Of a stretch of 64,000 nucleotides of DNA, positions 1-11,635 are shown one piece after another. The stretch spans positions 253,001 through 317,000 of the forward strand of contig JAMYGW020000006.1 in the NCBI GenBank assembly GCA_025617375.2, read 5' to 3'. This DNA comes from Acarospora socialis (lineage: Eukaryota > Ascomycota > Lecanoromycetes > Acarosporales > Acarosporaceae). A program made the position numbers and the translations under genes. Every line of letters begins with the position of its first letter. The first letter of the stretch is position 1. Under the pieces are notes generated by a model, which worked only from the letters and a program-made list of their open reading frames with translations, did no database searches and had not been told where the DNA came from.

Positions 1-91
1 CATACAAAGGAGCTCAAATGTCACACTGAAGAGCTTGAATGAATCAATTCTTGTCTTGAATGACACAGCAAAGAACTTGAACACATTGATT
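1..91 (+). other. Hypermutated sequence with a coiled-coil-like reading frame, cut by the first retroelement
   Basis: This short piece precedes the left LTR of the first element. Frame 1 reads as repeated blocks of the type H-T/S-K/E-E-L-E/K, which look like coiled-coil heptads, interrupted by two TGA codons. TGA in place of an arginine CGA would be a C to T change before G, the context seen across the AT-rich blocks. The pre-insertion sequence would continue after 11959. Too little remains to say whether this was a host gene or an older repeat. Confidence 0.3.
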
Positions 92-410
92 TGTTACATC
101 CTAAACCTGAGATGCCTCAAGTATGCTAGGACTAGAGGTTTGTGCTTGTTGATATAACAATTTGTATGATACAGTTGAATAAATCAGTAGATAGTAACTC
201 TATTACTAGATGAGAATTTGAACACAATCATTTTCATAAGAAAAACAATTCTACTATATAGAATAAACTCAATTCTCAAAGAATTGACTCAACATTCTCA
301 GTGTTGCACACAACAGTCTGAATGTTGACTTAATGTCTAACTCATTGTTTGATCTCAGAACTGCACAGTCTGTATACAGTTCTCATATCAACTGCAGTAT
401 GATCATAATA
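92..410 (-). repeat. 3' LTR of the 92-11954 chromovirus
   Basis: Starts TGTTAC and ends in a mutated form of ATAACA. It is the same length as its partner at 11636-11954, and the visible differences are transitions. TGATT precedes it. A purine-rich minus-strand tract directly inside it (rich in GAAGAA) is a reasonable polypurine tract. Confidence 0.92.
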
Positions 411-445
411 TCATTTTCTTCTTCTAGACACTAGTTCTCTGAGTT

Positions 446-486
446 TATATAAGTGAGAGTGTAAAGTTGTTTCATCATCAGTCATG
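446..486 (+). promoter_or_regulatory. TATA box and ATG of an antisense unit, first chromovirus
   Basis: TATATAAG at 446-453 is followed by an ATG at 484. The box lies just inside the 3' LTR and points opposite to gag-pol. The same arrangement recurs in the other four chromovirus copies at about the same distance from the LTR. Conservation of both box and ATG in differently mutated copies suggests a promoter for an antisense transcript. Confidence 0.5.
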
Positions 487-700
487 TCTCAAAAACTGTT
501 CATCAGTCATGAGTTTGACAATCATCTTTGAGCTGTCAAAGAGATTCTCTTCTACAGACACTCTCTCACTATTTCTTGCATGCACTGTTACACTCATAGT
601 CTTTTCTGTATCACAATGAATTCTAATACACACATTAAGTGTGTTGAGTGTACTCATCATGATTGTTTCTGTGTTGATCTGATGTGAAAATCACTGAATT
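484..700 (+). other. Antisense cysteine-rich frame with Zn2Cys6-like spacing, fossil
   Basis: Between 577 and 672 on the plus strand, antisense to the element's own genes, one frame shows cysteines spaced C-x2-C-x6-C-x10-C-x2-C-x6-C. This falls inside the consensus of fungal Zn2Cys6 (Gal4-type) clusters, C-x2-C-x6-C-x(5-12)-C-x2-C-x(6-8)-C. It lies downstream of the TATA box and ATG described separately. The frame as a whole is broken. A metal-binding or DNA-binding role is inferred from spacing only. Confidence 0.5.
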
Positions 701-3058
701 ATGTTTGTAATCAGCTAAAGTTCAAAATTCTGAAAACAGAAAAAGAGTAAACTTGTCTGTTTGTCAAACTCTTCTGATTATAAAAAACTTTGTGTTAAAC
801 TTATGACTGTGTAAAATAGAAGATTCTCTGTTTGCTGAAAGAGATAAATGATAATAATAATGATGATGAAAAAAATTCTCAGTCTGAGACTCTTTCTCAA
901 CTGTTTAATGTAATGCTGATCAACTTCTGACAGTTTAATTCTTTATTTTCTTCTCAAAATGTTGAAGTGTTCTTGTGCAGTTCTTGAGATTTTTCTTGAA
1001 TTTTCATGTATTTTCTGAGATATTGTATTCTTTTCATTTGATGAGATAATAAACTTTCTCTTTAATCATTCTTCTTTTTAGAATGTTCTCAATCTCATAT
1101 TCTTCATTGAATTCAACAGATGTTTCAGTAATCTGAAGTGATATGAACTGATTGCAATGTTGAAGTATGAATGCATGAAATACAGAATGTATTCTCATTT
1201 TCTTGAGTAAGTCAAGTTCATAACTTAGTTTCTTAATATTTTGTTTAATTTTGAATGATTCAATGCTCTTGTTATCTAACTTCTTGCTTTTTTTCTTGAT
1301 GTGTATGTTGTTCATTCTTAAGTATATCTTTTCTCTCTCTTTAAATGATTCTGCTGTTGTTATTCATTCTGTTTGTTGTTTAATCTGTGTTGTTAAGTTT
1401 TGATGCAGTTTCTTTAGTTCATTGATATCTAATATTACTTGTTGACTTTGTGATTCATGTTCTCATGAATCTCATCATATCTTTGAATTGTAATTATAAT
1501 TCACATAGAAAGATATTTTTCTCATGATTTTGTTTCTTATGTTGTTGTACATGAACTGTGTCATAGATAACAGTTGTATTCAGTTGTTCTGATTTTTGTT
1601 GACATAGTGTTTCAAGTATGTTTTCACTGTTTAATTCATTCATTTACTTTGTTTGTTCATCTGTAAGTGATACACTGTCAACATTTTGTGCTTTATTTCA
1701 AGTTCTGCTGTGAGTGTTTCTCAAAACTTATTTATAAACAGTTTGTCTCTGTCAGTGATAAACTCTTTTAATAATTCATGATTACTAAAAAATTCTTGCA
1801 GTATGATGTAAATTAATACTGATGTCATTGCAGTCTTTTTAAATGAAATGAACATGATGTACTTAGTTAATCTATTCACTATGATTAATATGCTGTCAAA
1901 TCTCACTTTTCATGTTGAGTTCTTTAATGATGATAGCTTTATAATGAAGTTCATAGTAACTGATTTTCATGATGCATCTGATGCATTTAGTTGTGTTATT
2001 TCATTATACTGCTTATCTCAACTAATCTTGTTTCTTCAGCATAAATTGCACATAGTAATCATTCTGATGATTCAGTTTCTAAAATTATTAATGTTGTGTT
2101 TTCTTTGTACAAGATCTTTTGTGCATTTGACTTTCAGATATTCTTTGATTTTGTTATGATAACACATCTTAATGAGTTCTTTATTTAACAAGAAAGTGTT
2201 TTTCATCTTGTATATTGTTAATAGTTCTTTCATGAGAATTTTCTTATTGTCTTTGCTTAAAATTTCAGCATAAATTCATTTCACTCTTTCATGATCAAAT
2301 CATCTGCTCAAGATATCTGCTTCATTATTTTTATTATTCTGTTTGTAATGAATCTGAAATTCAAAGTCTGCTAATAACTCAGTTCAGTGAATCTGTCTGT
2401 GATTCAGCTACTTAATTATTGTGAAGTTTCTTAAATTCTTATGATCTGTATAGATCTGAATTAACTTTTCTGTTCTTACAAAATAAAATCTTCATTCTTG
2501 CAGTGCTTTCACTATTGCAAGAAGTTTCTTGTCATAAATTTCATATTTTTTCTCAAATTCTGACAGTTTTCTAAATTGAAATGTTATGAGTTTCTGTTGT
2601 TCATCTTCAATCTAATATAGATATGTGTTGACTGCAAAGTCTGATGCATTGATTTTCAATACTTTTTTGCTTGTTGCATTTGATATGACAAGATGAGTCA
2701 TTTCACTGAGACTTTTCTTCAATGCATTGAATGCTTATTCTTGTTTCTCATCTCAATATCATCTCTCATTCTTCTGCATCAACTGTGTGAGAGATTCTGC
2801 TATTCTCAAATAGTTTAATATGAATTTTCAATAATAATTCATTAGTTCTAGAAAGATCTGTACTTTTCTGATTCTGATTAATGTTGATCAGTGTTTGATT
2901 GCTGCAGTCTTTTTTAAATCTTTTTTGATGCATCTCAGTCAAATCACATAGTTTAGAAACCTGACTTTCTGAGTCTTGAACTTGCTTTTGAATTCTTTCA
3001 TGTACAAGACTTTTTTCTTGAGCTTGTTCAATATCTTGTGCACATGCTTGCAGTACTT

Positions 3059-3387
3059 TGTAATGTTCTAATCTGAGCTTTCTCAAGTATGTAGAGCTAA
3101 GAATTTGTGCTTATTAATATAACAGCTGATCTGAAATGATTCTGATCTTTAACTTTTAGATAGTTACTTAAGTTGAACATGATCAATTTTATGAGAAAAT
3201 CAATTTTACTATATAGAATCAGCATGTCTTGCATGTTCAGCATACTCTTGTGCTTCTTGTTCTGATAGTGTTCTCAGTACTATTGCACACTTTGTTAAGT
3301 TTCATGTTTGTCATCTCATGCTTCTGTATACATTTCTCTGACAGTATATTTAGAACTGTTCATACTTCTTGTGATATGAATATAACA
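3059..3387 (-). repeat. 3' LTR of the nested 3059-8772 copy
   Basis: Begins TGTAATGTTC and ends TATAACA. The first half resembles the LTRs of the other chromovirus copies, and the second half is particular to this subfamily. Preceded by TACTT. Confidence 0.9.
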
Positions 3388-3424
3388 TCATTTTTCTCTT
3401 CTCAGACATTTAATTTCTAGTGTC

Positions 3425-3472
3425 TATTTAAGCAAAAGTATATATTTTAGTTGCTGTCTGTCATTTAGAATG
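3425..3472 (+). promoter_or_regulatory. TATA-like box and ATG of the antisense unit, nested copy
   Basis: TATTTAAG at 3425-3432 takes the place of TATATAAG in the relatives, with an ATG at 3470. It lies just inside the 3' LTR on the plus strand. Confidence 0.45.
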
Positions 3473-3664
3473 CTTGATAAATCTAAAAACTGTCTTGTGC
3501 TTGCAAAAATCATCACTCAGTGTGATGCTGTTTCTTCTCTTACTTGTGAGTGTTGTTGTCATTGTGACATTCTCTGTGTTCAAATGACAGATATTATGAA
3601 ATGCACTGAGTATACTCATCATGACTGTTCTTATGTTTCAGTATCTCTTGAGTTGCTGAACTGA
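3470..3664 (+). other. Antisense cysteine-rich reading frame in the nested chromovirus (64 codons open)
   Basis: An open plus-strand stretch, antisense to gag-pol, begins at the ATG that follows the TATA-like box. It encodes a cysteine-rich segment with C26, C29, C36, C45 and C53 (C-x2-C-x6-C-x8-C spacing at the start), matching the corresponding frame of the 92-11954 element and of the 44161-50233 element. An acidic, helical-looking plus-strand stretch follows. I do not recognise an established domain name. The spacing suggests a zinc-binding cluster of Zn2Cys6 type. As part of a fossil element it is probably not functional here. Confidence 0.55.
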
Positions 3665-6600
3665 GTTTATGAGAAGCTTGAGTTTTAGCTTGATGAAATT
3701 GAGACTGAGCACATCACTCAACTTAAGATTCTTCAATGTCTGAACTTCAAAATCTTGTATTTTCATACAACAATAAAGCAGAATAAGTCTTGAATCTTTT
3801 GAAAGATTCAGTGTGTTGTCTGTTCTCAGATATATTTTTTTTTCTTTTTTGAATAATCTTGTCTTTGTTGTTTGTTCTGTCTGTTGTTTGATTCATTTTG
3901 TTAAATCTTGATGCAGTTTCTTTATCTAAACAACATTCAGAATCACTTTTTGACTTTATGATCTGTATATTTGTGAATTTCATCATATCTTTAAGTTGTA
4001 ATCATAGTTCACATAGAAAGATGTTTCTTCTGTGATCTTGTTTTTTGTGTTGTTGTATGTAAACTGTGTTGTTGACAACAATTGTATTCAGTCATCTTGA
4101 CTCTTGTTGACATAGTGTCTCAAGTATGTTTTTACTGTCTGATTCATTCATTTGTTTTGTCTATCTGTCTGTAAATGATATGTTATTAACATTTTGTATT
4201 TTATTCTGAGTTCTGCTGTAAGTGTTTTTCAGAACTTGCTCATAAACAGCTTGTCTCTGTTAATGATAAACTTCTTTAATAGTTCATGATTGTTAATTAA
4301 TTTTTGCAGTATGATGTATATCAATACTGATGCTGTTGCAGTTTCTCTGAATGAAATAAATATTGTATACTTAATCAATCTGTTCACTATAATTAATATG
4401 TTGTTGAATTTTACTTTTCATGCTGAATTTTTTGATAGTGATAACTTTGTAATGAAGTTCATGATAACTGACTTTCATAATGCATTTAATGTGTTTAGTT
4501 ATGTTACTTCATCATATTATCTATCTTAATTGATTTTATTTCTTCAGCATGAATTGCACACAGCAATCATTCTGATAATTTGATTTCTAAAATTGTTAAT
4601 ATTGTGTTTTCTTTGCATTAAATTCTCAGTGCACTTGATTTCTAGATGTTCATCAGCTCTGCTGTAGTGACATATTTTAATAAGTTTTTTATTTGTCAAG
4701 AAAGCTTGCTTCATCTTGTATATTGCTGCTAAGTTCTTTGTAAGAACTTCTTTGTCATCTTTGCTCAGAATTTTGACATGTATTATCTGTACATCTTCAT
4801 GATCAGATTGTTTATTCAAGATATCTGCTTCATCATTCTCATTATTATTTTTGTAATGAATTTAAAATTCATAATCTATCAACTGCTCTGTTCAACAAAT
4901 CTGTTGTTGATTGAGTTGTTTTGTTATTGTAAAGTTTCTCAAATTCTTGTGATCTGTATAGATCTGAATTGACTTACTCATTTTTGTGAGATAAGATCTT
5001 CAGTTTTGTAGTGTCTTCACTATTGCAAGAAGTTTTTTGTTGTGAATCTCATATTTTTTCTTGAATTCTGATAGTTTTCTAGATCAGTACACTATGAATT
5101 TTTGTTGCTCATTCTCAATCTGATATAGACATGCATTTACTGTGAAATTTAAAGCATTGATTTTCAGTGTCTTCTTACATACTGAATTGAGTATTCTCAG
5201 ATGTGCTGTTTCACTAAAACTTTTCTTTAATATGTGAAATGCATTCTTCTGTTCTTTATTTCAATGTTAATTTTTACTTTTGTGTGTTAAACACATTAAC
5301 AGTTTTGCAATTCTTGCATAATTCAGTACAAACTTTCAATAATAGTTCATTAATTTTAGAAAGATCTGTACTTTCTTGATTCATTTTAATGTTAATCAGT
5401 TTTTGACTGCTTCTGTCTTTTTTAAATTCTTCTTAATTTGTTTAGATTGAATTACATAGTTTAGAAACTCAACTTTCTTAATTTCAAATCTGCTTTTTGA
5501 CTTTTTCACATACAGAGCTCTTTCATTAAGCTTTATCAATATCTTTTGCATATACTCACAGTACTTTTCAAGATTTTCTGAGTATATCAGAATATTATTT
5601 AGATATGTGATTACAAAATCATTGAGATATTCTCTCAACATATCATTGATTAGTCTTTAAAAAATGACTAAAGCATTCTTTAATTCAAACAGCATAACAA
5701 TGTATTCATAATGTCTGTATCTTGTTCAGAATGCTGTTTTTCATTCTTTATCTTTTTTCATTCTAACTTGATAATAAACATTCTTAAGATCTAAGCTTGT
5801 GAATTATTTAGTCTTGTTTAGTTAATCTTGCAATTCTTTTATCAAAGATAGAGAATAACTGTCTCAATGAGTTATCTTATTGAGTTGTCTGTAATTAACA
5901 CATAATTGTTTTTTGTCATTTTTCTTTGACATAAACAGAATTGAGTATTCTGTCAATGATCTTAATGATTTTATGAATTCTCTCTTTAGATTCTTGTCAA
6001 GATAAGTTTTAACTTTCTTGAGTTGATTCTTGCTCATTGAGTACAATGACATTTACTTAGATTGTTTTCTGTTCAATAGTGATATTTTATGATCTTATAA
6101 CTTATACTCTGATAAGCTCATTTCTGATTGTTTAAGAATTTTGTATGTGTTCTTGATTACACATATTTCTTTTATAACTCAGTTGATTTTCAGATTTCTT
6201 TTGTGCAATCAGAACATTTCTAGTACTGCATTATATTCAATTGATTTTATAACATTGAATATTATTTCTTGTGAGTTTTCAAGAATTAAGACTTTCACAC
6301 AGATCTTCTCATCAATTCTTTTGATGACTTCATTTATTATTTGTATGTTAAATGAACAGTGTGCTCATCATGTCTCTAATTCTAATATATTGACTGTTTT
6401 TTAATTTATAATGTTACTGTCTGCTTCAGAATTCATTAATGTGTTGATATGATGTCTGTTGATTGTGATCTTGATTTATATTCAATAATCATTGTTTTGT
6501 CTTTGAGATGCTGCTAGCTTCTTATTTTCTAGTTTTGTTGAGAGAGTTCTTTGTTTTTTGACTCACTTAATCATTGAGCTTGTCTTCAAAGTTCTTAAAA

Positions 6601-8443
6601 TCACTTTGATTCTCTTTTAATCATAAGATTCACATATTTTAGACTGTACTGCTCAATGTATCTTTTCAGATGTAGTCAGAGTTTATACTGATTGTACTTC
6701 ATCTGCAACTGACTCTTAAAGACTTTTATTCTTTGCAGAAATTCAGTTAATATATACTCTTCACTGAAGATTCATCTGTTTCTGTTTTGTGTGATGTATT
6801 TTTTAAGTAAGTGTATCTCAATCTTGTGACTCTTTGTCTTTCAAAAAAGAAATTTTGACAATGTTGCATTGTCACTGTTAAGACATTCATCTTTAACAGC
6901 TATTATCAGCTCATCTAGCTGATCATATGTCTTTTGTTCTTTCACATTCTTGTGTTGTGCTTTTCATTTTCAAACTTGCACTTCTTGCTCAAGTTCTTGC
7001 TTCTTAAACTGAAGCTTTTTGTCTTTCAATGCTCAGCATTGATTCTCAAAGTGCTGATATGCTGTCTTCAGTCTTATATTAACTTTTTATTTGTTGATTT
7101 CTTTCTGATTTGTGTTCAAATTCAGTACTTGTTAAATATTATCACTGTAGTCTTCTTTTATCTGAGTTTTTTGAGTATCAGTTTCTTCAATCTTGACATT
7201 AAGAACATTTTTCTTAATATGTTCTTTTGCAAGAGTAGCTAATTCTTTTTCATAAATTGATCAATCTATTGTGTCATGTTTATCTCTGATGTCTTTATTG
7301 TACAGTTTCTGAGAATATCATTTGACTTTGTCTTTTGTGTTTATGTGTACTCTACACATATCATCATAGCAGATTGTTCAGCTGAGAGTGTCATGCACTA
7401 TGCATGTATTTTTTTTAACTGTTACTGCAATATTTTTTCTTTTCATCTGAGATCTGTTACACTCTCAGACAAGATGTTCAGGTTTTTTGCAGTTGTAATA
7501 CATTTATATTTTGTTTTGTGATGTTATCTGAGACTTAGTGAATCACTTTGACTGACATTCATGCTTCACTCATCTAATCTTTTATAACTTCTAACAACAC
7601 TTCTTAATCACATTGAAATTCATAAAATCTGTTCTTCTACATCTTATTGATGAAATATATTACTTAACTCATGATTAAGAGCTTTCTTCTTGATCTTTTA
7701 TCATAAATAACATTCAATATTCTTTTTGTTTCATCTGTTGTTCTCATTAACAACTATTAATATTAATACTCAGATTAATCATTCTCTGAAGATTGTCTGA
7801 TTGTTTTGTTCAGATTATTTTGTTTTTGATGAACTTTTTTAATTCACAATAGTACTGATAAATGAGTACTTCATCATTTCATCTAATAAGTGTTGTTAAT
7901 CACTGAAACTCTGTGATGTATACTGCTGCTGATTCACTTTGTTGTAAAATATGAACTTATTTTTCTGCTGCTCTTTCTTCATTAATTATTCTAAAGACTT
8001 TTCTTAATTCTTTCTTAAATTATACATAATCATTAAACATAAACTTCATGTCTGCATTACATTTCTTGTACTTCTTTTTTAGAAACTTATGCAGCTTAAA
8101 ATCAATCTAATTGAAAACTGCATTCACAAGATAGATCATTGCAAACAATATTTTCTCTTAATTGATCTGAAACTTTAATTGATTGAATTCAATATATAGA
8201 TTGAGCTTTATCACAAAGACTTACAGTTTTTCTTATTTCTCATCAAAGATATTCAGTATCTGTATCTTAGATGCACTCAGCAGTAGTTGTATTGCATGAA
8301 CTGATATCATCACTGATTGTGTCATCATTCTATCTGAAGTAAATGATAGAGATGAGTTTGTTTAAACTTATCTCAAAAACAAGATTGAGATGTTCTTCTG
8401 TGTGTCAGACATCATACTTATTATATTGTAAGAATATTCAAAA

Positions 8444-8772
8444 TATAATGTTCTAATCTAAGCTTTCTCAGATATGTAAAACTAAAAGTTTATACTTATT
8501 AATATAATAACTGATCTGAAACAGTTCTGATCTTTAACTTTTAGATAGTTATTTAAGTTGAACATGATTGATTTCATGAGAAAATCAATTTTACTATATA
8601 GAATCAGTATATCTTGCATACTCAGCACACTCTTGTGTCTCTTATCTCAATAGTGTTCTCAGTACTATTGCATGTTTTGTTAAGTCTTATACTTGTCATT
8701 TCATGCTTCTATATACATTTTTCTGACAGTATATCTAGAACTGCTCATATCTCTTGTGATATAATTATAACA
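8444..8772 (-). repeat. 5' LTR of the nested 3059-8772 copy
   Basis: Begins TATAATGTTC and ends ATAACA. Same length as its partner, and followed by TGCTT, the altered target duplication. The RT sequence of the outer element resumes immediately after it. Confidence 0.9.
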
Positions 8773-11635
8773 TGCTTCTCAAGACTTTCTGAGTATATCA
8801 GAATATTATTGAGATATGTGATCACAAAATTATTGAGATATTCTCATAATATGTTGTTGATCAATCTCTGAAAGGTGACTGGGATATTTTTGAGCTTAAA
8901 TGACATGATGATGTATTTGTAATGTTTATATCTTGTTTAAAATGTCATTTTTCATTCTTCACTCTTTTTCATTCTTATTCAGTAGTAAGTGTTCTTTAGA
9001 TCTAAGTTGATGAATCACTTAGTCTTGTTTAATCAGTCTTGCAGTTCTTCTATCAATAATAAGAGATAATTGTTTTATCAGATTATGTTGTTAAGCTGTT
9101 TATAATTAACACATAATTGTTTTTTGTCATTCTTTTTTGATATGAATAGAATTGAGTATTCTGTCAATGACTTTAATGATTTTATGAATTCTCTCTTGAG
9201 ATTTTCATCAAGATAAGTCTGTATTTTCTTGAGTTGATCTTTGCTCATTAAGTATAATGACATTTACTTAAATTGTTTTTTCTTCAATAACAGTATCTCA
9301 TGATGTTATAACTTATGTTCTGATAAGTACATCTCTGATTGCTTTGAAATCTCATATGTATGTCTTAGTTTGCATACTTCTTTGTTTATTCAGTCAATTT
9401 TTGAATTTCAGTTTCTCAAGTACAGCATATCTAGTATGACATTGTACTTCATTGACTTCATAACATTTAACATCATTTTCTGACATCTCTCATTGATGTT
9501 TGCTTGTACATGTATCTTCTTATCAATGTATTCATAGCTTCTGTTGATCATATGTACTTGTGCTGAATAAAGTGTTCATATTGATCAAAGTTTCAAACTT
9601 CATACTGTTGCTTCTAAAATATAGTTATTTGTTGTTTTTGAATTAATTAAAGCTCTCATCATTCTCAACAGACAATCATTTTATTCAATGTTTATCTCAA
9701 TCATTATCTTATTATTTCTGTATTCTTAAGACATTAAAAGCTTCTTGTTCTTTAGTCTTGTTGAGAAAACTTGCAGTTTTTTGATTTCACTGCTTCTTCT
9801 GCTCTTCTTTATAGCTCTTTGAATTATGTTGACTCTTGATTATCTAATAGATGTACATACTCTGTGCTGTCTTTTTTGACTCATCTTTCAAAATGTAATT
9901 GTGATTCATACTGATCATATTTCATCTGCAATTGTGTCTTCAAAGTTCTCACTCTTTGCAGAAATTCTAATAAGATATATTCTTCTGTTCAGATTCATCA
10001 TTCATGATTAATAGTGATGTATTTTTCTGATAGTCAAATTTTTATCTTATAACTCTTAATTCTTCATATTAGCTCTCTGAGCATGATTTGATCACAAGAC
10101 TTCATTGCTTGAATATTCTTCAATAATTTCTCAATCTGTTGACTTCAATCTCTCTTGATCTGTAGAGCTTTTTTTTGTCTGATCTCATGTCAAAGTTCTT
10201 TTATTCTTGCTTGTATCTTAAAGAGTTCAAATTGCTTTTGAACTATTGCTGTGTCTTGATTCTGTGAGAATTTGAGTTCTTGTCTGATTATTATGACTTT
10301 GACTTGTTCTTTTATTTTTGTGTTTTCACACATTGTCTCTCACTCTCTTTGATCTCTGTCTACATTGTCTTTGTTGCTGTCAAATTTAAATTGAATAAAG
10401 ATAAAATCTTCTTTGAGTGTTTTTGATTCAGTATCAATCTCAGAGTAATTAATCTTCTGAGTTTCTTAATTATCTGTTTCTTTAATGTTGACATTAAAAA
10501 TATATAATTTCTTCTTCACAGTGTTGTCTGATCTAGATCATTCTGTAATATTGTAAGTTTTTTGTCTTTGATGTGACTTCTTTGAATAATGTTTGATCTC
10601 ATTCTTGATGCTTATGTGTACTCAACACATGTCATTGTAACAAGCTGTTCAGCTAAAATTGTCATGCACTATCTTCTTAGTTGTGATCACAGCTTCTTTT
10701 CTTTCTCTTTGAGATTTTTGACAATTTCTTGTGATGTGTTCAATTCTATTGCAATTGTAGCACTTGCAGATTTCAGTCTTGTTCATGAACTTTCTTTTCA
10801 TGAATCTATCATTTTCTTCTCATAATGCTTCTTTGAATCTCTGTGTTGAGAGTCTTTCTCTATTAATTATATTGAGATTCATTGAATCTGAGTATTGTAT
10901 CTGTGACAATCTTCTATACACATCTCTTTGAGTATATCTGAATATATATTTTTTGAATTGAAATTTCTTTCTTTCTTGTTGTCTTTCTCACACATAACTA
11001 TCAATATTAATTGCAAAATCAATGATATCTTACAATTCATTGAATCTATCAGATCTGACAATCTCATCTTTAATAAATTCTTTGAGTTCTCAATAGAATG
11101 CAAAGTTCAAAGTATTGTCTTTTCATTCTGTCAGTGCTGCTGCTCATTGAAACTTCACTGCATTTTACACTGTCAATTCATTTTGTTACAAGATACAGAT
11201 GCATCATTCTGCTGCTTTTTTCTCATTAATGATTTTAAAGATTCTTCTTATCTCTTCTTTAAACTTAGAATAGCTGTTAAACATAAACTCAGTGTCTTCT
11301 TGTTTTTTCTTGAACATCTTATCAATGAATTTTCTCATGAATGAATCAATTCAATCAAATACTGTGTTTTTAAGATAGAATGGTGTAAACAGAATCTTAT
11401 CTGTGTCACTGAAAAACTTTTGTACATTGAAGCTGATGTACAAGTTCAGTTGAGCTAGAAATGATTGAAGCTTTTTACACTCTCTGATGAAGTCATCAGA
11501 TATTTTGATCTTAGATGTATTGATAGTTATACTCACTTGTTGAGTAACTTCAATCTGACTTGCTACAAGTGATACAGTGAAGATGTTCTTCTGTGTATCA
11601 GACATCATCATATTATATCATAAGAATGTTCAAAG

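Larger units (their letters stand above)
3059..8772 (-). mobile_element. Chromodomain-family Ty3/Gypsy copy nested in the RT region of the first, fossil
   Basis: LTRs of 329 bp (3059-3387 and 8444-8772) are flanked by TACTT (3054-3058) and TGCTT (8773-8777), a 5-bp target duplication differing by one transition. Removing the insert brings the two RT flanks of the host element together in the same layout as uninterrupted relatives elsewhere in the window. Gag-pol is on the minus strand: gag region near 8400, RT around 6052-5396 with a Y-L-x-N-I-L-I-Y segment standing for the YxDD box, integrase zinc region at about 4819-4544, and integrase core sequence just below. The region where relatives carry the chromodomain is shortened. 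It is broken in many places. Confidence 0.93.

Noticed and set aside
541-1020. Ordinary CpA-type RIP as the explanation of the AT-rich blocks
   Set aside because: CA and TG remain among the commonest dinucleotides, while CC, GG and CG are absent. That is the reverse of what CpA-directed mutation alone would leave.
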